Positions 7,291 through 15,581 of a stretch of 64,000 nt of DNA are shown here, in pieces (position 1 is the stretch's first letter; each line of letters begins with the position of its first letter). The translations under genes were made by a program, and so were the position numbers. Location: NCBI GenBank assembly GCA_964540765.1, contig CAZINW010000003.1, positions 32,455 through 96,454 on the forward strand. The letters are read 5' to 3'. The notes below the pieces were generated by a model. The model was given only the letters and a program-made list of their open reading frames with translations, was not told the origin of the DNA and did no database searches. The DNA is from CAZJLN01 sp964540765. GTDB lineage: Bacteria; Chloroflexota; Anaerolineae; Anaerolineales; Anaerolineaceae.

Positions 7291-9051
7291 CTAAGGCTCC
7301 AGGGAATTTTCAAGAGCGCGTACTTCAGCTTTTAGCGTTTGAACGACATCGGCAAGGGCAATCTCCTGTTTCTCATCCTGATCACGCCTTTTAAACTCCA
7401 CACGGCCTTTCGCCAGTGTCCGTTCAGAGATCGTCAGGCGGATGGGCAACCCGATCAGATCTGCATCGTTGAACTTGACGCCAGTGCGCTCATCCCGGTC
7501 ATCATACAGTGGAGTTAACCCGCTTTCACATAACTGCTGGTATAAAGCCTCTGCGGTCTCTTCTGATTTACCATCCCTGGATGCTAAAACCAACAGGTGG
7601 ATTGGAAAAGGTGCGATCGATACAGGCCAGATCAACCCCTTTTCGTCATGGTGCTCTTCAGCCACACATGCAAGCAAACGACCCAGTCCGATCCCATAGG
7701 ATCCCATGATCACCGGTTTTTCTTCTCCATCTTCATCAAGATAGCGGCACCCCAACGCCTCTGAATAACGGCTGCCAAGCTTGAAAATATGCCCAACCTC
7801 TACACCCCTATGCGCGTGCATGGGATTGCTGCAGACTGGGCAAGGTGAACCTTCTTCAGCGCTGGCAATATCTGTTACCAGGTCAGCGATGTAATCCCTC
7901 CCATAGTTGACATTCAATAGGTGATACCCGGGTATATTCGCACCCGCCACAAGGTTAGGCGATTGGGGGATTAAATCGTCAACAATCAACAGAACATCCT
8001 TGCGTCTCACGGATAGTGGCGAGGCATAACCTGGTACCGCCCCGACTGCCAGGATTTCATCATCTTTAGCAGGTCGTAATCTGATCACCTCACTTTTGAT
8101 AACTTCCGCGGTAGCATTGCTCAGCTTGGTTTCATTTAAAGTCATATCCCCACGCAAAACCGCAAATATGAAGCATGGAGTTTCAGACCCAGCCAGTTCT
8201 GCCATATAAAAAACAGCTTTGGCTGTCTTTGACTTGGGAACCCCTAACAAAGTACTCAAAGCTTCAATACTACCAACATTCGGTGTAGCAACTTTTTCAA
8301 CGCTTCTCAAAACTTCTAATGGCGGTTTGTGCTTTGTAAATTTGGCAGCTTGCAGGTTGGCAGCATAATCACACTGACTGCAGAAAAACAAGGTGTCCTC
8401 GCCAATAGGGGTGAGATACATGAACTCAAGCGTTTGCTTGCCACCCATCATGCCAGAGTCAGAACCCACAACTTTTACCGGTATTCCACATCTTTGAAAG
8501 ATGTGCAAAAATACCTGGTAATGCGCCTGATATGCTGCATCCAACCCGGCTTCATCACGATCAAGGCTGTAAGAATCCAGCATGCTGAATTCCCTTACCC
8601 GAATCAAACCTGCCCGGGGGCGGGGATCATCACGGAACTTGGTCTGGATATGATACACCAATGTGGGTAGTTGACGATAGGAGTGCACTTCGTTGCGCAC
8701 AAGGTCTGCCACAATTTCTTCATGAGTCATTGCCAGTACCATATCTCGCCCTGAGCGGTCTTTAAAGCGTGCCATTTCAGCATCAATAGAATACCAGCGA
8801 CCAGTCTCCTTCCAAATTTCTGCCGGGTGGACAACTGGCATGAATATTTCCTGTCCTCCCATTGCATGCATGCTCTCATGCATGATCCCTTCAATATGTT
8901 TGATCGCCAACTTGCCCAATGGCATAAGGGTGAAGATGCCTGCGCCCAGCGGACGAATAAAACCAGCCCGTAATAGGAGTTGATGGCTGGCAACCTCTGC
9001 TTCAGTCGGGATCTCTCTTAGCGTTTGTCCAAAAAGCTTGCTCATGCGCAT
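7291..9051 (-). CDS. proS: Prolyl-tRNA synthetase (bacterial type with editing insertion)
   Basis: A 586-residue class II aminoacyl-tRNA synthetase that charges tRNA-Pro. The N-terminus MSKLFGQTLREIP and motif 1/motif 2 regions (GAGIFTLMPLG, FRDDPRPRAGLIRVREF) are typical. A YbaK-like editing insertion spans about residues 240-380, followed by motif 3 (GSYGIGLGRLL) and an anticodon-binding domain (about 475-575). Length and domain order match the bacterial long form. An ATG two codons downstream (MSKLF, 9045) may be the real start; no strong ribosome-binding site separates them. It lies 20 bases after the bactofilin gene. Confidence 0.95.
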   Translation of the reverse strand: MRMSKLFGQTLREIPTEAEVASHQLLLRAGFIRPLGAGIFTLMPLGKLAIKHIEGIMHESMHAMGGQEIFMPVVHPAEIWKETGRWYSIDAEMARFKDRSGRDMVLAMTHEEIVADLVRNEVHSYRQLPTLVYHIQTKFRDDPRPRAGLIRVREFSMLDSYSLDRDEAGLDAAYQAHYQVFLHIFQRCGIPVKVVGSDSGMMGGKQTLEFMYLTPIGEDTLFFCSQCDYAANLQAAKFTKHKPPLEVLRSVEKVATPNVGSIEALSTLLGVPKSKTAKAVFYMAELAGSETPCFIFAVLRGDMTLNETKLSNATAEVIKSEVIRLRPAKDDEILAVGAVPGYASPLSVRRKDVLLIVDDLIPQSPNLVAGANIPGYHLLNVNYGRDYIADLVTDIASAEEGSPCPVCSNPMHAHRGVEVGHIFKLGSRYSEALGCRYLDEDGEEKPVIMGSYGIGLGRLLACVAEEHHDEKGLIWPVSIAPFPIHLLVLASRDGKSEETAEALYQQLCESGLTPLYDDRDERTGVKFNDADLIGLPIRLTISERTLAKGRVEFKRRDQDEKQEIALADVVQTLKAEVRALENSLEP

Positions 9052-9071
9052 GATGGCTTCGCTCTAATCTT

Positions 9072-9506
9072 TTAGACGATATTCTCTTCGCTCGTTTCAA
9101 GCTCTGTAGTCGTCTCGCCAAAGTCAAGTTCGATTTTGTCTTCCATGCATATCTGACCCCGCAAATACGCACCTTCTTCCGTGGCAAACGAGGTGGTTAC
9201 AACATCACCCCACACCCGACCCGTTGAGCGGATCTCAAGTTTTTCAGCGGTGATGTTCCCTTTTAAAGCCCCCGCCACAACCACAGAATCCGCTTTAAGC
9301 ATTTCACAGGTCACCCGCCCAGTCTCACCGATCACCACCAAACCGCGCACAGCGATCTCCCCCTCCATGGTGCCTTCAATGCGGATGCCACCCTTGCCGC
9401 GTAAATCACCCTTCCAGTTGATCCCAGGGCCGATCACCGACGTGACCCGCTCGGATGGTGTGACGTTGATCATGCCCGTATTTGATTTTTTCCTTGCCAA
9501 TACCAT
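9072..9506 (-). CDS. Bactofilin (polymer-forming cytoskeletal protein)
   Basis: A 144-residue protein made mostly of a right-handed beta-helix of short hydrophobic/glycine repeats (for example GGIRIEGTMEGEIAVRG, residues about 38-56), flanked by a basic N-terminus and an acidic C-terminal tail. Bactofilins self-assemble into filaments without nucleotide and scaffold cell-shape or envelope enzymes. It is the first gene of a bactofilin-proS unit and is preceded by a 128-base gap holding its promoter. Confidence 0.87.
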   Translation of the reverse strand: MVLARKKSNTGMINVTPSERVTSVIGPGINWKGDLRGKGGIRIEGTMEGEIAVRGLVVIGETGRVTCEMLKADSVVVAGALKGNITAEKLEIRSTGRVWGDVVTTSFATEEGAYLRGQICMEDKIELDFGETTTELETSEENIV

Positions 9507-9634
9507 ATCATATCCCTTGGATAATTATTCTGAATGTGGTCAATTTTCCTTTAATTATAATAACTGTTTTTTGGAAAAAATGAAGCTGACTTTAAAGGTC
9601 AGATGCATTGATTCAATCAAAAGAAGTGCTCAGC

Positions 9635-10762
9635 TCAGCCCCGTAAAGGCCAGACAGCGCCGGCAGGAACGACCCCATTCTCCGGCACATCTGATTTTAC
9701 AGTGGCGCCATTGCCAATCCTTGCACCTGCACCGATCCTAACGCCCAGGTTGACGGTTGCACACATGCCGACCAGAGCCCTTTTGCCCACCGCCACCCCG
9801 CCTGCCAGCGTGGCACCCGGTGAGAGGTTGGTCATTTCCCCCAATTGGCAATCATGTGAGACAATCGCCCCTGTGTTGATGATGCACCCGTACTCCACCA
9901 CAACCTGGCTGCCAACATATGCAAATGGAAAAACCTGTACCCCATGTGATAGTTGTGCGCTCGCTTCAATAAAAGCATAGGGATGAACAAAAGTAGGACA
10001 GAAGAATCCGGCAGTGCGCAAGGCATGGAACACCTCAACACGCTGACTAATGTTGCCGATGCCTCCCACGCCGTTTGCAGCCAGTGAGATACCCTCAGCA
10101 AAAAGCTTTGGAAGGATTTCCTCCCCGCCAAAAACCGGCAGCCCAAGTACTACTTCTGAAGCAGGCACGCCATCATCCACAAAGCCTGCCACCTGGTAAC
10201 CTGGTAATAGTCTGATCAACTCTGCCAGTGAACAACCATGTCCTCCCGCGCCGAAAATGATCAGCCTTTTCGAATCATTGGCGGGGTTTTCCACCCATGC
10301 AGGTTTCTCAAGACTGCCTATCCTTGCGTTGATGACCACATGCACCATTTTTTCCGTGATGATCCCATCCTGGTCAAAATCGGATGCACTTAAGCCATGC
10401 TGCTTTGCCAGGTTCAACGCCGGTTTGGTAAAGTGCAATTCTTCGTCATCCGCTGACGTCATTGGAATGCCTTCAGTTTTCAATCCCAACAACAGCAACT
10501 CTTCAGCGTTTATCTCAACTGAATCAGCCAGGTATGCCCACACTTGGCTGGTTTGCAGAATATCCCCAACTTTTGCCATCAGCCCAAGGACGCGCCCATC
10601 TTTTTCGGCAATGAATTCAGCCGTGGACTTGGTAGTTTCAAAAACTGCCAGCAGATCCCCTTTGGAGACAACCTGCCCTTCAGAAACTTCGAGCGATGCC
10701 AGCATGGCATGATCTTCATTGGCATTGAGTAAAGGTGTTTTGAGGGGAATGATTTCAGGCAT
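9635..10762 (-). CDS. Lipoyl domain - subunit-binding domain - NeuD/PglD-type sugar acyltransferase fusion
   Basis: A 375-residue fusion. Residues 1-80 form a lipoyl (E2-type) domain with the lipoylated lysine in FETTKSTAEF (Lys45). Residues about 111-143 resemble the peripheral subunit-binding domain of 2-oxoacid dehydrogenase E2 (TKPALNLAKQHGLSASDFD). Residues 166-375 are a NeuD/PglD protein: Rossmann-like GAGGHG (171-176), then a left-handed beta-helix of hexapeptide repeats with the family catalytic His-Asp pair (SHDCQLGEM, His303). The E2 catalytic domain is absent; the sugar acyltransferase occupies its place. It follows E1-beta by 7 bases. The inference is acyl transfer from dihydrolipoyl to a sugar amine. 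AGGAG lies unusually close (1 base) to the ATG at 10762. A weak stem (9586-9602) may end the operon. Confidence 0.83.
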   Translation of the reverse strand: MPEIIPLKTPLLNANEDHAMLASLEVSEGQVVSKGDLLAVFETTKSTAEFIAEKDGRVLGLMAKVGDILQTSQVWAYLADSVEINAEELLLLGLKTEGIPMTSADDEELHFTKPALNLAKQHGLSASDFDQDGIITEKMVHVVINARIGSLEKPAWVENPANDSKRLIIFGAGGHGCSLAELIRLLPGYQVAGFVDDGVPASEVVLGLPVFGGEEILPKLFAEGISLAANGVGGIGNISQRVEVFHALRTAGFFCPTFVHPYAFIEASAQLSHGVQVFPFAYVGSQVVVEYGCIINTGAIVSHDCQLGEMTNLSPGATLAGGVAVGKRALVGMCATVNLGVRIGAGARIGNGATVKSDVPENGVVPAGAVWPLRG

Positions 10763-10769
10763 GCTCCTT

Positions 10770-11801
10770 TTATACCATCCTTTTAACAATTGTAACAATG
10801 TCGTTAACCCCAGGTAAAGCAGCCTCCTCCAACGATCGGCTTGCTGGAACAGCATGATTAGCCGCGCAAATGCGCTCTGCACTGAGCAACCGCGCTCCCA
10901 ACTCAGTAGCAGATAACGCCAGCACCTCCGCGCCCCACCCCAATGCACCTGAGCCTTCCTCTAATGCCAGGAGCTTGCCCGTCATCTTGATTGAATCAAA
11001 CAAAGGCGCCAATTCAAAGGGAGCCAACTGGGTGGGTACCAGCAACTCGGTAAAAATCTCGTAGTCATATGCCAGTTGCTGCTGCGCCTGCATGGCAAGG
11101 TATGCCATATAACCATAGGCAGTCATCGTCAGTGCTGGTCTTGGGGCACCTTTGATGGAAACCTTATAAAAAGGAGCGCCCAATCCATCGGATTTGTTAG
11201 AAATCTGCCAAGAACTGGGCAGCGATAATGGCAGCAAATACTGCAATTTATTCTCGATGAAAAGCACCGGATCCTGAGTGCTCATGATGAGATCATAAAG
11301 CAGTCTTCCGGGTGCTCCCAGTGCATCTTCACCAGGTGCATGAAAAGGCGCAAATACCCATATACCTGGCACACCTAAAAAATGCTTTTCAAGCGTCTGG
11401 CTGTGTGTGGGTCCATACCCCCGTCGCCCTCCCATGGGCGTGCGGATCACAACCGGACAGGTCACTTGATCCGCGTACATATAGCGGAATTTCGCCAGGT
11501 GGTTGATGATCTGATCGGCAGCCAGGACGAGAAAATCACCAAACATGATCTCAACCACCGGTCGCAATCCCCTTAATGCCATTCCGCCTGCCAGCCCGGT
11601 GATGCCCGCTTCCGAGATTGGGCTGGTCAGCACGCGCCCGGGAAAGGCCGTCGAGAGCCCGCGAGTGACTTTAAAAGCCCCGCCGTAAGGGTCAAGCAGG
11701 TCTTCTCCGATCAGCAAGACATTTGTATTATCAGACATGACTGCATGCAGCCCGGCATTCAATGATTCCAGCACATTAACAGGGATTTTAGCGGTCACCA
11801 T
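10770..11801 (-). CDS. 2-oxoacid dehydrogenase E1 component, beta subunit
   Basis: A 343-residue transketolase-like pyrimidine-binding subunit. It shows the family's early segment N-V-L-L-I-G-E-D-L and GGAFKVTRGL, then SEAGITGLAGGMALRGLRPVVEIMFGDF split across the active-site region, plus a C-terminal transketolase domain with the EEGSGALGWGAE motif. With E1-alpha it forms the thiamine-diphosphate decarboxylase of pyruvate, acetoin or branched-chain 2-oxoacid complexes. It overlaps E1-alpha by 14 bases. No E3 gene lies in the window. The 2-oxoacid used is unknown. Confidence 0.88.
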   Translation of the reverse strand: MVTAKIPVNVLESLNAGLHAVMSDNTNVLLIGEDLLDPYGGAFKVTRGLSTAFPGRVLTSPISEAGITGLAGGMALRGLRPVVEIMFGDFLVLAADQIINHLAKFRYMYADQVTCPVVIRTPMGGRRGYGPTHSQTLEKHFLGVPGIWVFAPFHAPGEDALGAPGRLLYDLIMSTQDPVLFIENKLQYLLPLSLPSSWQISNKSDGLGAPFYKVSIKGAPRPALTMTAYGYMAYLAMQAQQQLAYDYEIFTELLVPTQLAPFELAPLFDSIKMTGKLLALEEGSGALGWGAEVLALSATELGARLLSAERICAANHAVPASRSLEEAALPGVNDIVTIVKRMV

Positions 11802-12687
11802 TCACCTTTTCTTGCCGGAAATCCAAGGCGGCATGGAAGGCATCCGCCACCTTTTTCTGCATATCCGTCTCAATCATTTGACGTTCAGTTCCATCCAGGC
11901 GGGACGCATGAATGATCAAGGGGTCACGCATCTTTCTAATTCCAGCCATGAATACTTCTGAGCGGGTATCATCACCTTTTGAATGGGGGCCAAAGCGCAT
12001 GGTGTCGATCACAAGTGCATGCGGTCTTTGCTCATGCCTTGTTGCTTCAACGAGAGTCCTGGCAAGCGGGGCGATTTCAGACACATCGCTGCTGTCTATG
12101 CGAAAAGCAGGGATGCCAAATGCCTCAAATCGGGCGTTAATATCTCCAGCCATTGCCAGGTGGATGGGTGTGGTTTGAGCAATCTGATTGTTTTCCAGCA
12201 CAAACAGGATGGGGACATGCCAGAGCGCTGCCATATTGAGTGTTTCGTAAACCACCCCTTCACCCAAAGTGCCATCGCCCATGAACACCACCGTGATGGC
12301 ATGGCTTTCCTTTTTCTTTTCAGCCAGCGCCATGCCTGCCGCCATCGGTACAATCCCGCCCTGGATGCCATTCGAGTAGAAATTGCGCCAATGCAAATGC
12401 TGAGATCCCCCCCGCCCCATGCAGACACCCGCCTTTTTCCCCATCAATTCTGCAAACAACTGGAACGGGTCCCCACCATACGCCAGAAAATGCCCGTGGC
12501 AGCGGTGGTTGCTGACCACAATATCATCACTGGAGAGCTGCGAGATGACGCCGACCGCATCAGCTTCCTGACCAATGGAAGTATGGGTGGTGCCATGGAA
12601 GACGCCCTTTTGGAAGGTTTGCAGCAGCGTCTCCTCAAAACGCCTGATCAAGACCATGTCTGCATAATATCGGATGGTTGTATCCAT
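11788..12687 (-). CDS. 2-oxoacid dehydrogenase E1 component, alpha subunit
   Basis: A 299-residue thiamine-diphosphate-binding subunit. The TPP motif runs from GDG (about residue 137) to ENN (about 165-167), and HGTTHTSIGQEA with SNHRCHGHFLA shows the normal E1-alpha active-site surroundings. I placed the start at 12687 (MDTTIRYYAD) because the upstream glycosylase stop overlaps it as TAATG; the frame is open further but lacks similarity. The protein is slightly shorter than PDH E1-alpha and closest in pattern to the acetoin/PDH group. It begins the E1-alpha / E1-beta / lipoyl-NeuD set. Confidence 0.88.
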   Translation of the reverse strand: MDTTIRYYADMVLIRRFEETLLQTFQKGVFHGTTHTSIGQEADAVGVISQLSSDDIVVSNHRCHGHFLAYGGDPFQLFAELMGKKAGVCMGRGGSQHLHWRNFYSNGIQGGIVPMAAGMALAEKKKESHAITVVFMGDGTLGEGVVYETLNMAALWHVPILFVLENNQIAQTTPIHLAMAGDINARFEAFGIPAFRIDSSDVSEIAPLARTLVEATRHEQRPHALVIDTMRFGPHSKGDDTRSEVFMAGIRKMRDPLIIHASRLDGTERQMIETDMQKKVADAFHAALDFRQEKVNGDR

Positions 12688-13277
12688 TACCCAACCTCGT
12701 ACAGATCCACCATGAATCGCCATGGCATGGATTTCCAGGGTTCCGGCACAGAATTCAAACCCACCCTTGCTCCAACCTGAATTTTGCTTTCAGAAATGGA
12801 TCTGCCCGTTTCAACTCGCAACCGCGAGTCTTGCCGACAGAGATCAAGCCCATTCATTTTTCCATCCAAAGACAATGCCTGTGTGAGTTTGGCAGGACCG
12901 TCCAACCACCCGTCCTTATATGCCTGTTGAGGGCGATACTTTGCCATCATTTCCAAACCTTCAACAGGGAATATCGCCCGGATCAAAACTGCCGCGGGGA
13001 TGCCTTCGGGCTCAGTCACAATATTCATCAGCCAGTGCATGCCATAAACGAAATAAATATAAAGAGTTCCCGGCGCACCATACATGACAGTTGTACGTTC
13101 TGTTTTGCCTGCACGCGCATGGCAACCCAGGTCCGCTTCACCCTGGTAGGCTTCCGTCTCGCAGACCAGACCTGCCATCTGTGAGCCGTTAAGTTGACGG
13201 ACAAGTTTACAGCCCAACAACGCCCGGGCAACATCCGGCGTCGGGCGATCAAAAAAATCACGGGGCAGAATTCCCAT
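12687..13277 (-). CDS. DNA-3-methyladenine glycosylase (AAG/MPG family)
   Basis: A 196-residue base-excision repair glycosylase of the alkyladenine (MPG) family. N-terminal LPRDFFDRPTPDVARALLG is typical, and the active-site stretch ETEAYQGEADLGCHA contains the catalytic glutamate and is followed by the MYGAPGTLYIYFVYGMH core. WLDGPAKLTQAL matches the conserved G-P-x-x-L/K region. Length is normal. It overlaps the E1-alpha start by one base, so a DNA repair gene is cotranscribed with the acyl-transfer genes, probably by chance operon packing. Confidence 0.93.
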   Translation of the reverse strand: MGILPRDFFDRPTPDVARALLGCKLVRQLNGSQMAGLVCETEAYQGEADLGCHARAGKTERTTVMYGAPGTLYIYFVYGMHWLMNIVTEPEGIPAAVLIRAIFPVEGLEMMAKYRPQQAYKDGWLDGPAKLTQALSLDGKMNGLDLCRQDSRLRVETGRSISESKIQVGARVGLNSVPEPWKSMPWRFMVDLYEVG

Positions 13278-13400
13278 GGGTTTATTTTACTTGATTTGAA
13301 ATGTTTTTACCCTGATTAATCTGGTGATTAATCTGGTGATCAATGCCACAACGCTCATGTCATTAGCGCAGACTTACGCTCACCGGGAAGGATGATTGGC

Positions 13401-14327
13401 TTACTTTTTGAATTGAGGGTCGTGTTCCAGGGTCAACCTCAAACCCATTTCAAGCGGGATGATGGGCATGTAATTCAACTTTTCTGCTGCGAGGCTGATA
13501 TCAGCACACATCCTTGAAGTGCCACCACTCAAATGCGGGTTATAGATCTCTTCAGGCTTCCCACCAGTCACCTGCACCACCATCTGCGCCAGTTTACGCA
13601 CGGAGGTCTCGACCCCGCTGCCGATATTGATCATGCGCTGGTCCACGCCCGTCGCAGTCGCTGCCGAAACCATGCCATTGACCACGTCATCAACATATAC
13701 ATAGTCTCTGGTCTGGTTGCCGTCACCGTGGATGACCAGGGTGCCATTATCAATGGCTTGTTTGATGAAATTAGGGACAATGGGTGGATGTGATGCAGGG
13801 ATGCGCTGTCCCGGTCCATAAGCATTGAAAACCCGCAGGCAGACAACCTCAATCCCTGCCAATGCGCCGATCGTACGCGCATAATATTCAGATGCCAGCT
13901 TGGAAACAGCATAGGGTGAACGCGGGCGCGGCTTAGCGCTTTCAACATAGGGCGGCAGGTCCTGATCGCCATACACAGCCCCTGAAGAAATCAATACTAC
14001 CCGTTTGATGCCGGCATCCCTGGCTGCCTCCATCAAATTGACAGTACCACCAACGTTAACCGTATTGTAATCCCGCGGGAAAAGGATGGACTCAGAGACA
14101 GAGACTCTGGCTGCAAGATGGAAAACGCAATCCACATCCTGGAGAAGAGTCCATAAGGTTGGACGATCGTTGATATCTCCCCGGGTAAAATGCACATCAG
14201 CAATCAGCCGGTTTGGATCACCTGCGGAGGTATCATCCAAAACGCGGACGCTATGTCCCTGCCGTGCCAATCGGTTGCTTAAAGCTGTTCCTAAAAAACC
14301 TGCGCCACCAGTAACGAGAAAATTCAT
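13401..14327 (-). CDS. NAD-dependent sugar-nucleotide epimerase/dehydratase (GalE-like)
   Basis: A 308-residue extended short-chain dehydrogenase. The N-terminal VTGGAGFLGTAL binds NAD, an aspartate (VLDDTSAGD) selects NAD over NADP, and the active site is SSG with Y-x3-K in YAVSKLASEYY. The GxYGPGQR-type segment (NAYGPGQRIP) marks UDP-hexose 4-epimerase-like proteins. It lies 123 bases upstream of the glycosylase/E1 operon on the same strand and may supply a sugar nucleotide for the lipoyl-NeuD acyltransferase; that link is inference. The substrate is not determined. Confidence 0.87.
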   Translation of the reverse strand: MNFLVTGGAGFLGTALSNRLARQGHSVRVLDDTSAGDPNRLIADVHFTRGDINDRPTLWTLLQDVDCVFHLAARVSVSESILFPRDYNTVNVGGTVNLMEAARDAGIKRVVLISSGAVYGDQDLPPYVESAKPRPRSPYAVSKLASEYYARTIGALAGIEVVCLRVFNAYGPGQRIPASHPPIVPNFIKQAIDNGTLVIHGDGNQTRDYVYVDDVVNGMVSAATATGVDQRMINIGSGVETSVRKLAQMVVQVTGGKPEEIYNPHLSGGTSRMCADISLAAEKLNYMPIIPLEMGLRLTLEHDPQFKK

Positions 14328-14377
14328 ATCAGATTACCTTTTTTGGATTGCTGACATTATAGCATGACACTGCCAAA

Positions 14378-15301
14378 TCAAACACGACAAGGTCGGGTCA
14401 ATATTTTTGCCATGCCAACCGCATCATTTGTGGTGATCTCATCCACGCCAAGCGCTGCAAGTTTTTCAGCCATCTTTGCTGATTCCCCTTGCGGCTCCAA
14501 TGTCCACGCATCCACCTTGCAGCTGCGTTCATGCAAAAATTCAACCCAATCAAATCCGTTTTCGTAAGCAGCCAAGAGTGTCTCTGCCCGGATGAACCAT
14601 TCGCACCCCGGTACTACCTGGGTAAAAAGCGCCTCCGCCCTCGCCCAGAAATAATCGCGTTTTGAACCCCAGATATAAGCTGAAAGAGGGTGGTCATCCC
14701 GCAGACCGTACGCACCCACCCTAAATGGAGGAACGGTTGCCGGTCTTGGCTCATGATCAACCACATCCAGATACAATAAGGGATCAAAACCCAGAGATAG
14801 TTCCGGAGAGAAATGATGTAAAGTACGAACTGACCAGTCAGCAATTGAGCTGATCTGCACGCACTTTTTAACCGGACTAATCAAGTCCATTATTTTTTGG
14901 ATGAGTGCAGGCGTTAATGCAGTATATGGCTTTAGATCAAGCTGTAGTTTACCCAACGATTGGTTCTGCGCAACAAGTGGGATGACCTCATCCAAAAAGC
15001 CCACCTTTTCATCTGTCAAGGCGCCATCCTGTCTATACCTGAGCAGTTCAAGATCTTCACGCCTGCCTGTGGAAGCATTCCCCTTTCCATTGGTGGTCTC
15101 ATCCAGATTTTGATCATGTAAAAGCGCAAAACTTCCATCCGTAATGGGTAAAATATCAATTTCAACAGCCCATGCACCGGCTTCAAGACAGCTCTTAATG
15201 GCTGAGATTGATCCAGCCGGATGGGAATGATTACGGTTTGCGGCATGGTGGATAAGAGTGACCGTACCCTGCGAATTTTGAGGTTCAACTGCCATTGTCA
15301 T
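14378..15301 (-). CDS. Glycerophosphodiester phosphodiesterase-family protein
   Basis: A 307-residue TIM-barrel phosphodiesterase. The first catalytic segment is IHHAANRNHSHPAGS, where most members have HRG. VEIDILPITDGSFALLHD carries the E-x-D metal ligands and the second catalytic histidine, and DETTNGKG follows as usual. It hydrolyses glycerophosphodiesters to glycerol-3-phosphate and an alcohol. No signal peptide is visible, so it should be cytoplasmic. It lies 50 bases upstream of the epimerase. The changed first motif leaves some doubt about the substrate. Confidence 0.82.
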   Translation of the reverse strand: MTMAVEPQNSQGTVTLIHHAANRNHSHPAGSISAIKSCLEAGAWAVEIDILPITDGSFALLHDQNLDETTNGKGNASTGRREDLELLRYRQDGALTDEKVGFLDEVIPLVAQNQSLGKLQLDLKPYTALTPALIQKIMDLISPVKKCVQISSIADWSVRTLHHFSPELSLGFDPLLYLDVVDHEPRPATVPPFRVGAYGLRDDHPLSAYIWGSKRDYFWARAEALFTQVVPGCEWFIRAETLLAAYENGFDWVEFLHERSCKVDAWTLEPQGESAKMAEKLAALGVDEITTNDAVGMAKILTRPCRV

Positions 15302-15581
15302 ACTGTCTCCATAATTTCTTGCATCATTTTTTCCCGTGATCTTTAGATGAACGCATGAGATAAGCCATCATGATCCTCACGGATGATTAATTATTTTCCG
15401 TTGACCCATTATACAGGTCTTGGATGATAACCAGGGATTATTCCTGAAATTATATACGATAAACCACATTCCTACTGGTCTGAATGCGATTCACAGTATC
15501 GAATGCAGTATCGACACGTGATGACGGAGGAACATTTCCCAGCAATTTATGCAACGGGCTTATCAATCGCGTAAAACCAGA
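15302..15581. other. Intergenic region, no gene seen
   Basis: About 280 bases between the glycerophosphodiesterase gene and the 3' end of the carbohydrate operon. I see no open frame with similarity, no tRNA and no clear terminator. Short internal repeats (for example TATCGA twice near 15500) are too weak to name. Confidence 0.5.
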
